Shown: in pieces, positions 16,473 through 26,218 of the stretch
Layout of the letters: each line of letters begins with the position of its first letter
How positions within the stretch are numbered: the stretch's first letter is position 1
DNA from: Ignavibacteriales bacterium
GTDB taxonomy: Bacteria > Bacteroidota > Ignavibacteria > Ignavibacteriales > SURF-24
Length of the DNA: 64,000 nt
Direction: 5' to 3'
Assembly (NCBI GenBank): GCA_026390815.1
Contig: JAPLFH010000007.1
Span: forward strand, 1-64,000
Translations under genes and position numbers: made by a program
Notes under the pieces: generated by a model
The model's database searches: none
What the model was told of the DNA's origin: nothing
The model's input: only the letters and a program-made list of their open reading frames with translations

Positions 16473-19400
16473 ATGTCGGACTTTATACATTTACACAATC
16501 ATACTCATTACAGTCTGCAAGATGCGGCTTGTACAGTTGATAGTTTGGTTCAAGCTGCAAAACGATTTAACATGCCCGCTGTTGCTTTAACTGATCACGG
16601 GGTTATGTACGGTGCTACAGAGTTTTTCAGGAAAGCTAAGAAAGAAGGAATTAAACCTATCATCGGGATGGAAGCTTACATTGTAAAAAGCGGGAGCCGA
16701 TTTGAAAGAAAAGGTGAAGATGTTTCCGGTAAAAAAAGAGCAAAACATTATAATCATCTTATTCTACTTGCCAAAAATAAAACAGGTTATAATAACCTTA
16801 TGAAGCTTTCTTCATTAGGACATACCGAAGGATTCTACTATCGTCCAAGAATTGATTTGGAGATTTTAGAAAAGTATAAAGAGGGTTTGATTGCAATGTC
16901 TGCGTGCGCTGGTGGAATTGTTGCTGTTGATTTGGTAAATGGCAATTACGATAAAGCTGTCCAGACTGCAAAGACGTATCAAGAATTATTTGGTGACGAT
17001 TTTTATCTGGAAATCCAGAACCACAACATGGATGTTGAGAAAAACATTCTTGAAGGAATGCCAAAAATTTCCAGGGAGTTAGGAATAAAATTGGTGGCAA
17101 CAAACGACTGCCATTATATTGAAAAAGAACACTCACTTGCTCATAACATTCTACTTCTTCTTGGCGATAAAACCGGTGAAGCAGATTACCACAATCTACG
17201 TTATGGAACAGACCAGGTATACTTTAAATCCTCTGAAGAAATGGTTAAACTTTTTAAGAATTTTAAAGGGGCAGTTGAAAATACTCACGAGATAAATGAG
17301 AAAATAATTCTTGATTTAACTTTTGAAGGTCATCTATATCCCGAATTCCCAATTCCCGCAGATTCGCCGGCAAAAAGTTTAGATGATTATTTTGAACTTC
17401 TTGCAAGAATTGGCTTAGATAAAAAAATTATTAAGATTACTAAAGAAATTGATGACCGGTTTAATTATGAATTGGAAACAATTAAGCAAATGGGATTTTC
17501 TGGTTACTTTCTTGTAGTTTCTGATTTTATAAATGCAGCTAAAAATAGAGGGATAGCTGTTGGACCGGGCAGAGGCAGCGCTGCCGGAAGTTTAGTGGCT
17601 TTTGCTTTAGGAATAACAAACGTAAATCCTCTTGATTACGATTTACTTTTTGAAAGATTTCTAAATCCTGCCAGGAAGTCTATGCCCGATATTGACGTTG
17701 ACTTTGCTGATGATAAACGCTCAAAAGTAATTGAATATGTAAAAGAAAAATATGGTGAGAATTCCGTTAGTCAAATTATTACATTCAACAGGTTATCTTC
17801 TAAAGCTGTAATAAGAGATGTTGCCCGCGTTTTGAAAATTCCGATTCCAACAGTAAACAAAATAACCAAATTCATTCCATCAAAGTTTGGCAAAGTTTAT
17901 ACTATCGAACAGGCGCTTAAAGAAGTGCCGGAATTAAAGTGGGTAAATGAATCAGACGATCCTATAATTAAAGAACTGATTAAGTATGCAAAAGTGCTGG
18001 AAGGAATGAATCGAAATGCTTCCAAACATGCTGCTGGAGTAGTGATTACTCCCGGTGAAGTAAGCGATCATGTTCCTCTATCAACTCCTGGAGGAAGCAT
18101 TGGAGATATTGTAACCCAGTACAATATGAAAGAGCTTGATACTGTTGGTTTGTTGAAGATGGATTTCCTTGGTTTAAGAACTCTTACAATCATTTGTGAT
18201 GCAATAGATTTGATAAAGAGAAATCATCATGTAGAAATTGATATCGATAATATTCCCACCAATGATGAAAAAACTTATTCACTCTTTTCCAAAGGTCAAA
18301 CTACTGCAGTGTTCCAGTTTGAATCTGGACCGATGCGGGAATATTTAAAAAAATTAAAACCTTCCAGTATTCGGGATCTTGCCGCAATGAATGCGCTTTA
18401 TCGCCCAGGACCAATGGATTTTATTGATGATTTTATTAAACGAAAACAAGGACTTGCAAAAGTAGAATATCTTCACCCGGTTTTAGAACCGATCCTTAAA
18501 GAAACATATGGAATTGTTGTTTACCAGGAACAAGTTATTCAAATTGCAAACAGAGTAGCTGGAATGAGTTTGGCTGATGCGGATAATTTACGACGGGCTA
18601 TGGGTAAAAAAGATTTGCTTGCTATGGCTCAGCAAAAAGAAAAATTTGTTACTGGAGCAAATTCGCAAAATAACATTCCAGCAAAAGTTGCTGGGGAAAT
18701 TTTTGATACAATAGATAAGTTTGCAAATTATGGATTTAATAAAAGCCACGCCGTTGCATATAGTATTGTTGCATATCAAACTGCTTATTTAAAAGCCCAT
18801 TATCCAGCAGAATTTTTAGCCGCAAACATGACAAATGAATTTGGAGATACATCAAAAGTTACAACAATTTTGGATGACTGCAGAAAGTTGAAGATAGAAG
18901 TTTTACCGCCGGATATTAATATTCCCAACGTATTTTTTAATGCTGATAATGGGAAAATAATTTTTGGAATGTCTGCGATAAAAAATGTTGGCGTAAATGC
19001 AGTTGAAGAAATTAAAAGAGCCAGGCAAAAGTTGAATAGAAATTTTACATCCATATTTGATTTTTGCGCAAACGTGGATACGCGTGTTGTTAATAAACGC
19101 ACTTTGGAAAGTTTTGTTCTTGCTGGTGCATTAGATAAAATGAAAGGTACAAGGTCTCAGAAATATGCAGCTGTTGAGGCAGCTCTCGATTTTGGTTATA
19201 AGGTTCAAAATTCATCTCTTGTTGCTCACGAAAGTCTTTTTGGTGGATTGGATTCTGTTGAAGTGGAAATTAAAGAACCAAAACTTCCGGATATTAAATC
19301 CTGGAGCAATAACATTGAACTATCTAAAGAAAGGGAAGTACTCGGATTTTATTTGACAAGCCATCCACTAAGTAAGTACGAGCTGGAATATCGATCCTTC

Positions 19401-19940
19401 GCCACAGTTAAATTAGGTGAACCTGAGCAGCTTGAATCAACCGACTTTGTTAGGGCAATTGGAGTTATCACTAGTTTAAAAACAAAAATAGATCGCTCTG
19501 GCAAAATGATGGCTTTCTTTACTCTTGATGATTTCTCAGGTTCATGCGAATGTTTAATGTTTGGTTCTACTTACGAAAAATGCGGTGGTGTAATCAAGGA
19601 AGAAGCTACAATTATGGTAATTGGCAAACCGGAATCAAGCGGAGATGCAATTAAACTCCAAATTGAAAATGCAATTCCTCTAAATGAAGTAAGCCAGGAG
19701 TTCACCAAAAGTTTTAATATTATATTAGATTCTGAAAAGTATAATAACGAGATTATAATAGAATTGAAAACAATTTTTCAAAAGTATTACGGCACAGTTC
19801 CGGTTATAATCCAGGTGAATGCCAATGGAACAAAACCTAGATGCTTTTTTGTTAAAGAATACCGAGTAAATATTAGTGATTCGTTGATGAAAGCTGTAAC
19901 TGATTTAATTGGAGAAGACAACATTTTGTTATCTTCTTAA
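16473..19940 (+). CDS. dnaE: DNA polymerase III subunit alpha
   Basis: 1155 residues, the replicative polymerase. N-terminal PHP domain (FIHLHNHTHYSLQDAA, with the metal-binding HxH kept; ALTDHGVMYG), polymerase palm with GPGRGSAAGSLVAFALGI and the catalytic aspartates in MPDIDVDF (~residues 408-415), fingers (YRPGPMDFIDDFIKRKQG; YGIVVYQEQVIQIA), helix-hairpin-helix region, and a C-terminal OB fold (FVRAIGVITSLKTKIDRSGKMMAFFTLDD). Nothing is missing compared with DnaE1-type enzymes. It stands alone with ~320 nt of repeat-bearing spacer upstream. Confidence 0.96.
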   Translation: MSDFIHLHNHTHYSLQDAACTVDSLVQAAKRFNMPAVALTDHGVMYGATEFFRKAKKEGIKPIIGMEAYIVKSGSRFERKGEDVSGKKRAKHYNHLILLAKNKTGYNNLMKLSSLGHTEGFYYRPRIDLEILEKYKEGLIAMSACAGGIVAVDLVNGNYDKAVQTAKTYQELFGDDFYLEIQNHNMDVEKNILEGMPKISRELGIKLVATNDCHYIEKEHSLAHNILLLLGDKTGEADYHNLRYGTDQVYFKSSEEMVKLFKNFKGAVENTHEINEKIILDLTFEGHLYPEFPIPADSPAKSLDDYFELLARIGLDKKIIKITKEIDDRFNYELETIKQMGFSGYFLVVSDFINAAKNRGIAVGPGRGSAAGSLVAFALGITNVNPLDYDLLFERFLNPARKSMPDIDVDFADDKRSKVIEYVKEKYGENSVSQIITFNRLSSKAVIRDVARVLKIPIPTVNKITKFIPSKFGKVYTIEQALKEVPELKWVNESDDPIIKELIKYAKVLEGMNRNASKHAAGVVITPGEVSDHVPLSTPGGSIGDIVTQYNMKELDTVGLLKMDFLGLRTLTIICDAIDLIKRNHHVEIDIDNIPTNDEKTYSLFSKGQTTAVFQFESGPMREYLKKLKPSSIRDLAAMNALYRPGPMDFIDDFIKRKQGLAKVEYLHPVLEPILKETYGIVVYQEQVIQIANRVAGMSLADADNLRRAMGKKDLLAMAQQKEKFVTGANSQNNIPAKVAGEIFDTIDKFANYGFNKSHAVAYSIVAYQTAYLKAHYPAEFLAANMTNEFGDTSKVTTILDDCRKLKIEVLPPDINIPNVFFNADNGKIIFGMSAIKNVGVNAVEEIKRARQKLNRNFTSIFDFCANVDTRVVNKRTLESFVLAGALDKMKGTRSQKYAAVEAALDFGYKVQNSSLVAHESLFGGLDSVEVEIKEPKLPDIKSWSNNIELSKEREVLGFYLTSHPLSKYELEYRSFATVKLGEPEQLESTDFVRAIGVITSLKTKIDRSGKMMAFFTLDDFSGSCECLMFGSTYEKCGGVIKEEATIMVIGKPESSGDAIKLQIENAIPLNEVSQEFTKSFNIILDSEKYNNEIIIELKTIFQKYYGTVPVIIQVNANGTKPRCFFVKEYRVNISDSLMKAVTDLIGEDNILLSS

Positions 19941-20027
19941 TTCAGTAATATTTTTCTTCCATTTGAATCATACTTTTGATTTCATTATAATAACAGTTAA
20001 TAATTATTGAATTAAGAGGGAATTAAA

Positions 20028-20876
20028 TTGGAACATAAAGTAACACATAATAAACCATGGGCATTAATTCTTGGTGCATCAAGCGGATTTGGTGGAGCAA
20101 CAGCAGTTGAACTTGCTAAACATGGTTACAATATCTTCGGGGTACATCTCGATAGACAAATAACAATGCCAAACGTAACCACCATTATAAAAAAAATTGA
20201 AAGATTTGGTGGGCAAGCTATTTTCTTCAATATTAATGCTGCAGATTCTATCAAACGCCAGGAAGTTATAGATGAAATTCAGGAAAGATTTCAGGCTGAA
20301 AAAGAGCATTCCAAAATAAAAGTACTTGTTCATTCTTTAGCATTTGGAACTCTTAAACCCTATTTCGGTAAAAATCCGCAAGATGTAATTTCTCAAGCTC
20401 AAATGACGATGACTCTTGATGTAATGGCACACAGTTTAGTTTACTGGACTCAGGAATTAGTTTTCCAAAATTTACTTGCAGAAAACGGAAGAATATTTGC
20501 ATTAACAAGTGCAGGTTCTCAAACAGTTATTTCAAATTACGGTGCGGTATCTGCCGCCAAAGCTGCACTGGAAGCGCATATACGGCAAATTGCTGTTGAG
20601 CTTGGATTTATGAAGGTAACCGCAAATGCTATTATGGCTGGTGTTACAGATACACCGGCTGTGCAAAAAATTCCTGGTGCTGATCGAATGCTTGAAGCCG
20701 CAAGAATGAAAAATCCGATGGGCAAATTAACTATTCCGGAAGAAGTGGCTAAAGCAATTTTTATGCTTTGCGATGATAATGCCGGATGGATTTCCGGAAA
20801 TGTTATTGGTGTGGATGGTGGTGAGTATATAGTAAATTACACTGGCGAAAAAATAAGTAAGGGATTCCATAAATAA
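20028..20876 (+). CDS. Enoyl-[ACP] reductase, FabL-like SDR
   Basis: 282 residues. SDR fold with LGASSGFGGATA (nucleotide loop G-x3-G-x-G) and NYGAVSAAKAALE, giving Tyr171-x6-Lys178, the spacing of FabI/FabL enoyl reductases rather than the classical Y-x3-K. A longer insertion (AFGTLKPYFGKNPQDVI) precedes it. Likely reduces trans-2-enoyl-ACP at the end of each fatty acid elongation cycle using NAD(P)H. TTG 20028 is the start, with GAGGG about 8 nt upstream; no ATG fits. It could instead be another SDR; the Y-x6-K spacing is the main argument. Confidence 0.75.
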   Translation: MEHKVTHNKPWALILGASSGFGGATAVELAKHGYNIFGVHLDRQITMPNVTTIIKKIERFGGQAIFFNINAADSIKRQEVIDEIQERFQAEKEHSKIKVLVHSLAFGTLKPYFGKNPQDVISQAQMTMTLDVMAHSLVYWTQELVFQNLLAENGRIFALTSAGSQTVISNYGAVSAAKAALEAHIRQIAVELGFMKVTANAIMAGVTDTPAVQKIPGADRMLEAARMKNPMGKLTIPEEVAKAIFMLCDDNAGWISGNVIGVDGGEYIVNYTGEKISKGFHK

Positions 20877-21119
20877 GTTTTTTTGTTCACAGTCTTCAGA
20901 GTAATATCTATTTTAATTTAAAAAGGTTGGTGTAAGCAACTGAAGACTGGAATTTAATTCTTTCAAATGCAATTCTGCATTTTGCTTTCAATTTATTGCG
21001 CCAATATTCACCCTCCCAATTTTTTCTTCTTGATTTAAAAACATTTTGTATATTTGGAACGCTTTTGCAATAGAATAATTTTTCTCATCACACACAAAAA
21101 TAAAAACAGGTGAAAATAT

Positions 21120-22265
21120 ATGTTCGAATTCAAATTTACCGAAGAACAAAATATGCTTCGTGAAATGGTTCGCGACTTCGTAAATAAAGAAATAAAACCA
21201 ATCGCACAAAAAATTGATTCTGAAGAAAAAATACCGAAAGAACTTATAAATAAGTTAGCGGAACTTGGATTACTTGGTGTGGCTTTTCCGGAAGAATACG
21301 GAGGCAGCGGTTTTGGTGAAATTGGTTATTGCATTTCTCAGGAAGAAATTGCACGCGGTTGTATGTCCACAGCTACTTTTATTGGCGCTCATCAATCAAT
21401 TGGTACTAATGCTATTTACCTTGGTGGTTCAGAATATCTTAAAAGGAAATATGTTATTCCTTTAGCAAAAGGAGAAATGATAGCTGCTTTCTGTTTAACC
21501 GAAGCACAAGCTGGTTCTGATTCATTCAATCTAAAAACAAAAGCTATTCTTGATGGGAATGAATGGATAATTAACGGCGACAAATTATGGATTACTAACG
21601 GCTCAATTGCAGATATAGTTTCTGTGTTTGCAAGAACTCAAAAAGGAATTACTGCCTTTGTAGTTGAAACTAAAACATCTGGATTTAGTGCTGGTCCTGC
21701 CGAGAAAAAAATGGGAATCCGTGGCAGTACAACTAACCCAATTACTTTTGATAATGTAAGAGTTCCAAAAGAAAATCTTATTGGTCAGGATGGCAGAGGT
21801 TTTATTATAGCTATGAAAACTCTTGATGCCGGAAGATTGGGTCTTGGAGCTGCTTGTTTAGGCGCCGCAAAAGAACTACTTGAATTGTCTACAAGATATG
21901 CAAAAGAACGAGAACAATTTGATACTTCCATAAGTAATTTCCAGGCAATTCAATTTTACCTTGCGGAGATGACAGTTCTTATTTATAATATGGAATCTAT
22001 AGTATATAGAACTGCGGTAGATTATGATTTGAAGAAAAATGTTTCCAGGCAGTCTGCAATTGTTAAATATTTTTGTTCGGAAAGTTTAGATAAAGTTGCC
22101 GATTGTGCAGTTCAAATCCATGGTGGAATGGGTTACTCTCGTGAACTTCCAATCGAACGGTATTACCGTGATTCTAGAATTAATAGAATTTTTGAAGGAA
22201 CAAACGAAATACAAAAAGGAATTATTGCCCGGGACATTCTTAAAAAGAATGGCAAGTGGGATTAG
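21120..22265 (+). CDS. Acyl-CoA dehydrogenase
   Basis: 381 residues, FAD-dependent. FKFTEEQNMLREMVRDFV opens the N-terminal helical domain; AFCLTEAQAGSD and WITNG are the flavin-binding signature; the C-terminal domain has ADCAVQIHGGMGYSRELPIERYYRD and the catalytic base Glu359 in FEGTNEIQ. It oxidises acyl-CoA to 2-enoyl-CoA in beta-oxidation or amino-acid breakdown; the electron acceptor would be ETF, not seen here. A TATATTTG box (21049-21056), the Bacteroidota -7 consensus, lies 63 nt upstream of the start, though a matching -33 is not at the right spacing. Confidence 0.93.
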   Translation: MFEFKFTEEQNMLREMVRDFVNKEIKPIAQKIDSEEKIPKELINKLAELGLLGVAFPEEYGGSGFGEIGYCISQEEIARGCMSTATFIGAHQSIGTNAIYLGGSEYLKRKYVIPLAKGEMIAAFCLTEAQAGSDSFNLKTKAILDGNEWIINGDKLWITNGSIADIVSVFARTQKGITAFVVETKTSGFSAGPAEKKMGIRGSTTNPITFDNVRVPKENLIGQDGRGFIIAMKTLDAGRLGLGAACLGAAKELLELSTRYAKEREQFDTSISNFQAIQFYLAEMTVLIYNMESIVYRTAVDYDLKKNVSRQSAIVKYFCSESLDKVADCAVQIHGGMGYSRELPIERYYRDSRINRIFEGTNEIQKGIIARDILKKNGKWD

Positions 22266-22361
22266 TTAATTTTCTGCTAGCAGTTGGAAATTGATTACAA
22301 TTCCAAGGTGAAAAACAAAATTTGAATAATAATAGATTTGTGAAAAAGGAGATTTTAAAAT

Positions 22362-22682
22362 ATGAAACCGATTCATTTTTCCGATGATAATTTTGAAAAA
22401 GAAGTCCTTCAATCCACCCAACTTGTAGTTGTAGATTTTTGGGCTGAGTGGTGTGGTCCTTGCAAAATGATTGCTCCAATCATTGAAGAACTGGCTAATG
22501 AATATGATGGTAAGATTAAAGTTGGAAAGCTGGATGTTGATTCTAATCAGCAAACGGCTATTAAATATGGTGTAAGAAGTATTCCAACAATTCTATTTTT
22601 AAAAGGTGGAAAAGTTGTTGATTCGATTATTGGTGCAGTCCCAAAATCGCAATTTGTTGCAAAGTTAAATAAGTTAGCCTGA
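22362..22682 (+). CDS. trxA: Thioredoxin
   Basis: 106 residues, a full thioredoxin fold. Redox-active WCGPC at residues 30-34 (Cys31, Cys34), preceded by VVDFWAE, with the cis-proline region VRSIPTILFLKGG. It serves as a cytoplasmic disulfide reductant. AAGGAG at 22347-22352 defines the start. It is 96 nt after the acyl-CoA dehydrogenase and separated from the next gene by a promoter-like element. Confidence 0.95.
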   Translation: MKPIHFSDDNFEKEVLQSTQLVVVDFWAEWCGPCKMIAPIIEELANEYDGKIKVGKLDVDSNQQTAIKYGVRSIPTILFLKGGKVVDSIIGAVPKSQFVAKLNKLA

Positions 22683-22757
22683 AATATTTATTAGAAAATA
22701 TTTTGTAAAATGCAAATAAAAAATTTTTCCTTCATTTGGCGATACCCGGAAAATTAC

Positions 22758-22787
22758 TTGACAATACTAAATGTAAATATTATCTTG
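22758..22787 (+). promoter_or_regulatory. Candidate promoter TTGACA-N17-TATCTTG
   Basis: TTGACA at 22758-22763, 17-nt spacer, TATCTTG at 22781-22787. It lies ~104 nt upstream of the T9SS gene at 22891. The -10 matches a TAnnTTG pattern shared with elements at 50707 and 60602. Confidence 0.45.
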
Positions 22788-22817
22788 ACCTCAGTTTTAA
22801 CGGGATTTACGATTTTT

Positions 22818-22838
22818 ATAAGGTTATGAGGACCTTAT
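22818..22838 (+). promoter_or_regulatory. Hairpin in the 5' leader of the T9SS gene
   Basis: ATAAGGT (22818-22824), 7-nt loop, ACCTTAT (22832-22838): a perfect 7-bp stem between the candidate promoter and the start at 22891. It might stabilise the leader or be an operator; nothing more can be said. Confidence 0.35.
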
Positions 22839-22890
22839 AGATTTTTGAGTTCAATAAACTTTTAATTTAACAAAATAAGGAGTGTAGATT

Positions 22891-25191
22891 ATGTTGAGAA
22901 AAACTACCATTCTCATGCTAGTTCTTGCTTTGCTTCCAATATTAACATTTGCACAGAACAAAGCAATTTTAAAACCCGGGGGCCAAACTATTTATCTTAA
23001 TTCAAATGAAGATGCCCGGGAAGTTTTTAGTGTTAGTAATTCTAAATATCATAATAAAAGTGTTCTTCCTTTAAGAAATGTTACCGGTATAAATGGCGTA
23101 ACCGGAACAATTGATACTTTGGACTATAACGGTTTAGGTACTGCTTATACAAGTACTTTCGGTGGTTTTGGACAAGACGTTTTAGTTGGTTGGTTTGTTG
23201 CTCCTGCTGATTTAACAATTAAATCAGTTGGATTTGATTGCGGTGACAACCCCGCTGCAGTTAGTGGAGAATTAAAATTATACAAAGTTGGTAATGGCTG
23301 GACAGTTTCTAAACTTAAATCAATTACAACTGCTTTAAATTTAGGTTACTGGATTGCAAAAGGAAATGGATTTAATGACATTGCTCCATTTGAAGATGAA
23401 GCTACAGAACCTAAAACCTGGGTTGCTCACTCAGCAAATGCATTAACACCATTTGTTGAAGATATTTGGAGTGATGCTGGAACTGGTGCTCCTGTTACTC
23501 CTGCAGATGATGCTGATCGTACTACTTATCAATGGGTTGAAATGAACCTTTTAGGTTTTGAACCTGAAATTAAAGGTGGTGAAATTTTTGCAATTATTCT
23601 TAAAAATGCCGATCCACAATTTGATTTAAACAGATTTGGTGTTATGGCAAGTACAGAAGTTAAATATGGTTTGTTTAAATATTATGCTAATGGCAGAACT
23701 TCTAATGATACTTCAACAGCAGGCTGGTGGAAGAGAGAATATCTGCTTAATATTGCTGCAGCAGTAGACATTACTGGTGATACTCCTCCAACGGTTTCTG
23801 GTGTAAAGAATCCAAGAGGAACGTTAGATGTAGGACCGATGGAAATTACTGCTACTTTAACAGATATTAATCCTGGTGGCGGTCCTGCTGGTATTAAAGA
23901 AGCTTTTGTTATTTATTCTACTGATAAAGATACTGCAAAAAAAGAAGTTGCAATGGCTGTTAAAAGTGGCAACATTTGGGCTGGTTCAATTCCAGGTCAA
24001 GAACCAGCTACTTGGGTATATTTTAAAGTAAAAGCCGCTGATATGAATGACAATGTTACTTTTGGTCCAGATAGACAATATTTTGTGTTTGGTCCAACTG
24101 CTGGTGTAAATACATTATTAGTATTTAATGGTTATAGCTATTTAGGTGCTGCTGCAGATCAATACCCACAAAACTATTATTTTGGTATTGATGATTTTGC
24201 TGCATATAAAACTTTAGAATTCAAGCATGATATTTGGGCATATGGTCCATTATCAAAAGCTTTAGTAGATAACTATACAAATATTATTGAAATTGCAGCT
24301 CCAACAGCTACATACTATACAGATGCTGTTTACCGAGACTGGTTAGCTGCTGATGCACACCACAATTTAATGATCGCTGGTCAGGAATGGCTTGGCGCAA
24401 GATACGGTTATGCTGATTCAACTTTTGGAGCCGGATCTTTTGAATATGATATTTTTGGTATTACACATAGTTATAACGATGTTAGCTATGATGGTACTGC
24501 AGGTCAAAACCTGCCTTCAAAACTTACAGTTCCGAATCCTGCTTCAATAATTACTGGTCCAATGTTAGCTAAATTCAACTCTATTGTACCAGTTCCGGAT
24601 TCATTAAACTATGATCCATACTACGAAATTAACACCTCTTATACCAACTGGATAGATGGATTTGATGTAGTTGATGGACAAGCAGTTGATTTACAAGTTG
24701 AAACACGCGGTGTTTTAGGTGCACCAAAAGTTGAAACTTTAAACTGCGCAACACATCGTGAATTACCTGCAGGTAACAAAATTGTTTTCTTAGCCTACGA
24801 TCCTCTATCAGTAAATACTAGACCTAATTATTATTGGTTAGGCTTTAGTGCAACCTCCCCACAAGATCAAGTTCTAACATGGTTTGGTGTTCAGGTTAAT
24901 GTAGAAAAAATGATTGATAATAAACCAAATAAATTTGCATTATCACAGAACTATCCAAACCCATTTAACCCAGCTACAACAATATCATTTTCAGTTCCAG
25001 AAAGAAGCAGCGTTAGTCTTAAGATTTATGATATGTTAGGTAAGGAAGTGCTTACCTTAATCAACGGTGTAAAAGATGCCGGTTCTTATGAATTTAATTT
25101 TGATGCTTCAAAGTTAACTTCTGGACTGTATGTCTATACTCTCACCGCTGGTAATTTTACTGCTTCTAAAAAAATGATGTTGTTGAAGTAA
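22891..25191 (+). CDS. Secreted protein with T9SS type A sorting domain
   Basis: 766 residues. Signal peptide (~1-21, LALLPILTFAQ). A middle region of unknown fold contains an Ig-like stretch (TPPTVSGVKNPRGTLDVGP, ~300) followed by a domain rich in Tyr/Trp (~395-660). The C-terminus (~685 on) is a type IX sorting domain: SQNYPNPFNPATTISF, LKIYDMLGKEV, TSGLYVYTLTAG, ending KKMMLLK. It is exported by Sec, then by T9SS. It heads the cassette with lipoprotein, TonB receptor and PorV-like genes. GGAG 9-12 nt before ATG. No catalytic motif recognised. Confidence 0.85.
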   Translation: MLRKTTILMLVLALLPILTFAQNKAILKPGGQTIYLNSNEDAREVFSVSNSKYHNKSVLPLRNVTGINGVTGTIDTLDYNGLGTAYTSTFGGFGQDVLVGWFVAPADLTIKSVGFDCGDNPAAVSGELKLYKVGNGWTVSKLKSITTALNLGYWIAKGNGFNDIAPFEDEATEPKTWVAHSANALTPFVEDIWSDAGTGAPVTPADDADRTTYQWVEMNLLGFEPEIKGGEIFAIILKNADPQFDLNRFGVMASTEVKYGLFKYYANGRTSNDTSTAGWWKREYLLNIAAAVDITGDTPPTVSGVKNPRGTLDVGPMEITATLTDINPGGGPAGIKEAFVIYSTDKDTAKKEVAMAVKSGNIWAGSIPGQEPATWVYFKVKAADMNDNVTFGPDRQYFVFGPTAGVNTLLVFNGYSYLGAAADQYPQNYYFGIDDFAAYKTLEFKHDIWAYGPLSKALVDNYTNIIEIAAPTATYYTDAVYRDWLAADAHHNLMIAGQEWLGARYGYADSTFGAGSFEYDIFGITHSYNDVSYDGTAGQNLPSKLTVPNPASIITGPMLAKFNSIVPVPDSLNYDPYYEINTSYTNWIDGFDVVDGQAVDLQVETRGVLGAPKVETLNCATHRELPAGNKIVFLAYDPLSVNTRPNYYWLGFSATSPQDQVLTWFGVQVNVEKMIDNKPNKFALSQNYPNPFNPATTISFSVPERSSVSLKIYDMLGKEVLTLINGVKDAGSYEFNFDASKLTSGLYVYTLTAGNFTASKKMMLLK

Positions 25192-25214
25192 TCTCGGCTA
25201 AATAATTTTAAAGT

Positions 25215-25246
25215 AGATTGCCTACTCCATAGTGAGTGGGCAATCT
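25215..25246 (+). terminator. Hairpin terminator after the T9SS gene
   Basis: AGATTGCCTACTC (25215-25227) pairs with GAGTGGGCAATCT (25234-25246), 13 bp with one G-U, 6-nt loop, followed by TATTTT. Sits 24 nt past the stop. Confidence 0.7.
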
Positions 25247-25325
25247 TATTTTAGAAAAAAACATGACATTTTAGTAGTCTAATGTTTGAGATTCTAAAGC
25301 TAAAATAGTTCATCCTAAAATTATT

Positions 25326-26189
25326 ATGAGGTCAAGAATGTCCTTTAAACTTATAAAAAACTTTGTAATTGTTGGGCTTTTTATCACTCTTGTATATATG
25401 AGCGGTTGTATAGAAGAGCCAACAATTGCACCTATAAAAAGACCGTTCTCATCAACGAGGATTGGTAATTTTGCATATAATGCAGAATCAATAAATGTTA
25501 CTATATACAATCCGGATAATACAACTATTGTTAAAAATGATATAAAGAGAAATACAATTACAGATTATTTTGATCTGCCATCTGGAAAAAGAAGAGTTGT
25601 TGTTATAAATGCAGGAAATGGTGATACGCTTATTGTTAAAGAGATTGAATTTTCATCTTATGAAGAAAGTGGTATTTATTTTACGGGTTATTTTTCAAAA
25701 AGCAATTTAGAAAACACTTTTGCATTTGTTTCAGATGCGGAAGGTGATACTTATGTAGAAGAAAAACCGGCTGCTGGAAAAACCTGGATTAGATGGATCC
25801 ATCTAAGCGGTGATTCTAAAATAGAAGCTGGGAAAAAAGTGCTTGTTCATGTTAGGTTAACCAATCCTGGAAGCACAAAGAAAGATTCTGCAACAATGTT
25901 TGCCGCAGTTGGATCAATATCATATGCTTATGGTGTATTGGAATTTCCAAACGTGAAAAGCACAGTAAATAAAGTTGTTAAAAAATATCACGATTCACTC
26001 GTGGTTACTGGTAAAGTTCATTTTAGTATAGTAAATGCTAATAGCCTTAAAGATACATTAGCTTGGCTTAACACTACCATAGAACCAGGTTATATTTATA
26101 ATCTCTACATTACTGGTGAACCTAATGATAGTACTACAATGAAGATTTTTGAAAGCAAACAGCTTCCACTTCCAGCTCGACCAAAATGA
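25326..26189 (+). CDS. Outer-surface lipoprotein, DUF4397-like
   Basis: 287 residues. N-terminal hydrophobic segment ends in a lipobox, VYMSGC, so the mature protein starts at that cysteine. The first part (GNFAYNAESINVTIYNPDNT ... DYFDLPSGKRRVVVINAG ... YFTGYFS) has the layout of DUF4397 beta-sandwich domains; this is a pattern match, not a proven one. The second half has no known motif. It precedes the TonB receptor by 29 nt and probably belongs to the same outer-membrane system. ATG 25326 or the next ATG (MSFK) may be the start. Confidence 0.65.
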   Translation: MRSRMSFKLIKNFVIVGLFITLVYMSGCIEEPTIAPIKRPFSSTRIGNFAYNAESINVTIYNPDNTTIVKNDIKRNTITDYFDLPSGKRRVVVINAGNGDTLIVKEIEFSSYEESGIYFTGYFSKSNLENTFAFVSDAEGDTYVEEKPAAGKTWIRWIHLSGDSKIEAGKKVLVHVRLTNPGSTKKDSATMFAAVGSISYAYGVLEFPNVKSTVNKVVKKYHDSLVVTGKVHFSIVNANSLKDTLAWLNTTIEPGYIYNLYITGEPNDSTTMKIFESKQLPLPARPK

Positions 26190-26218
26190 TTAAAGAAAAA
26201 ATATTCGGGAGATAGATT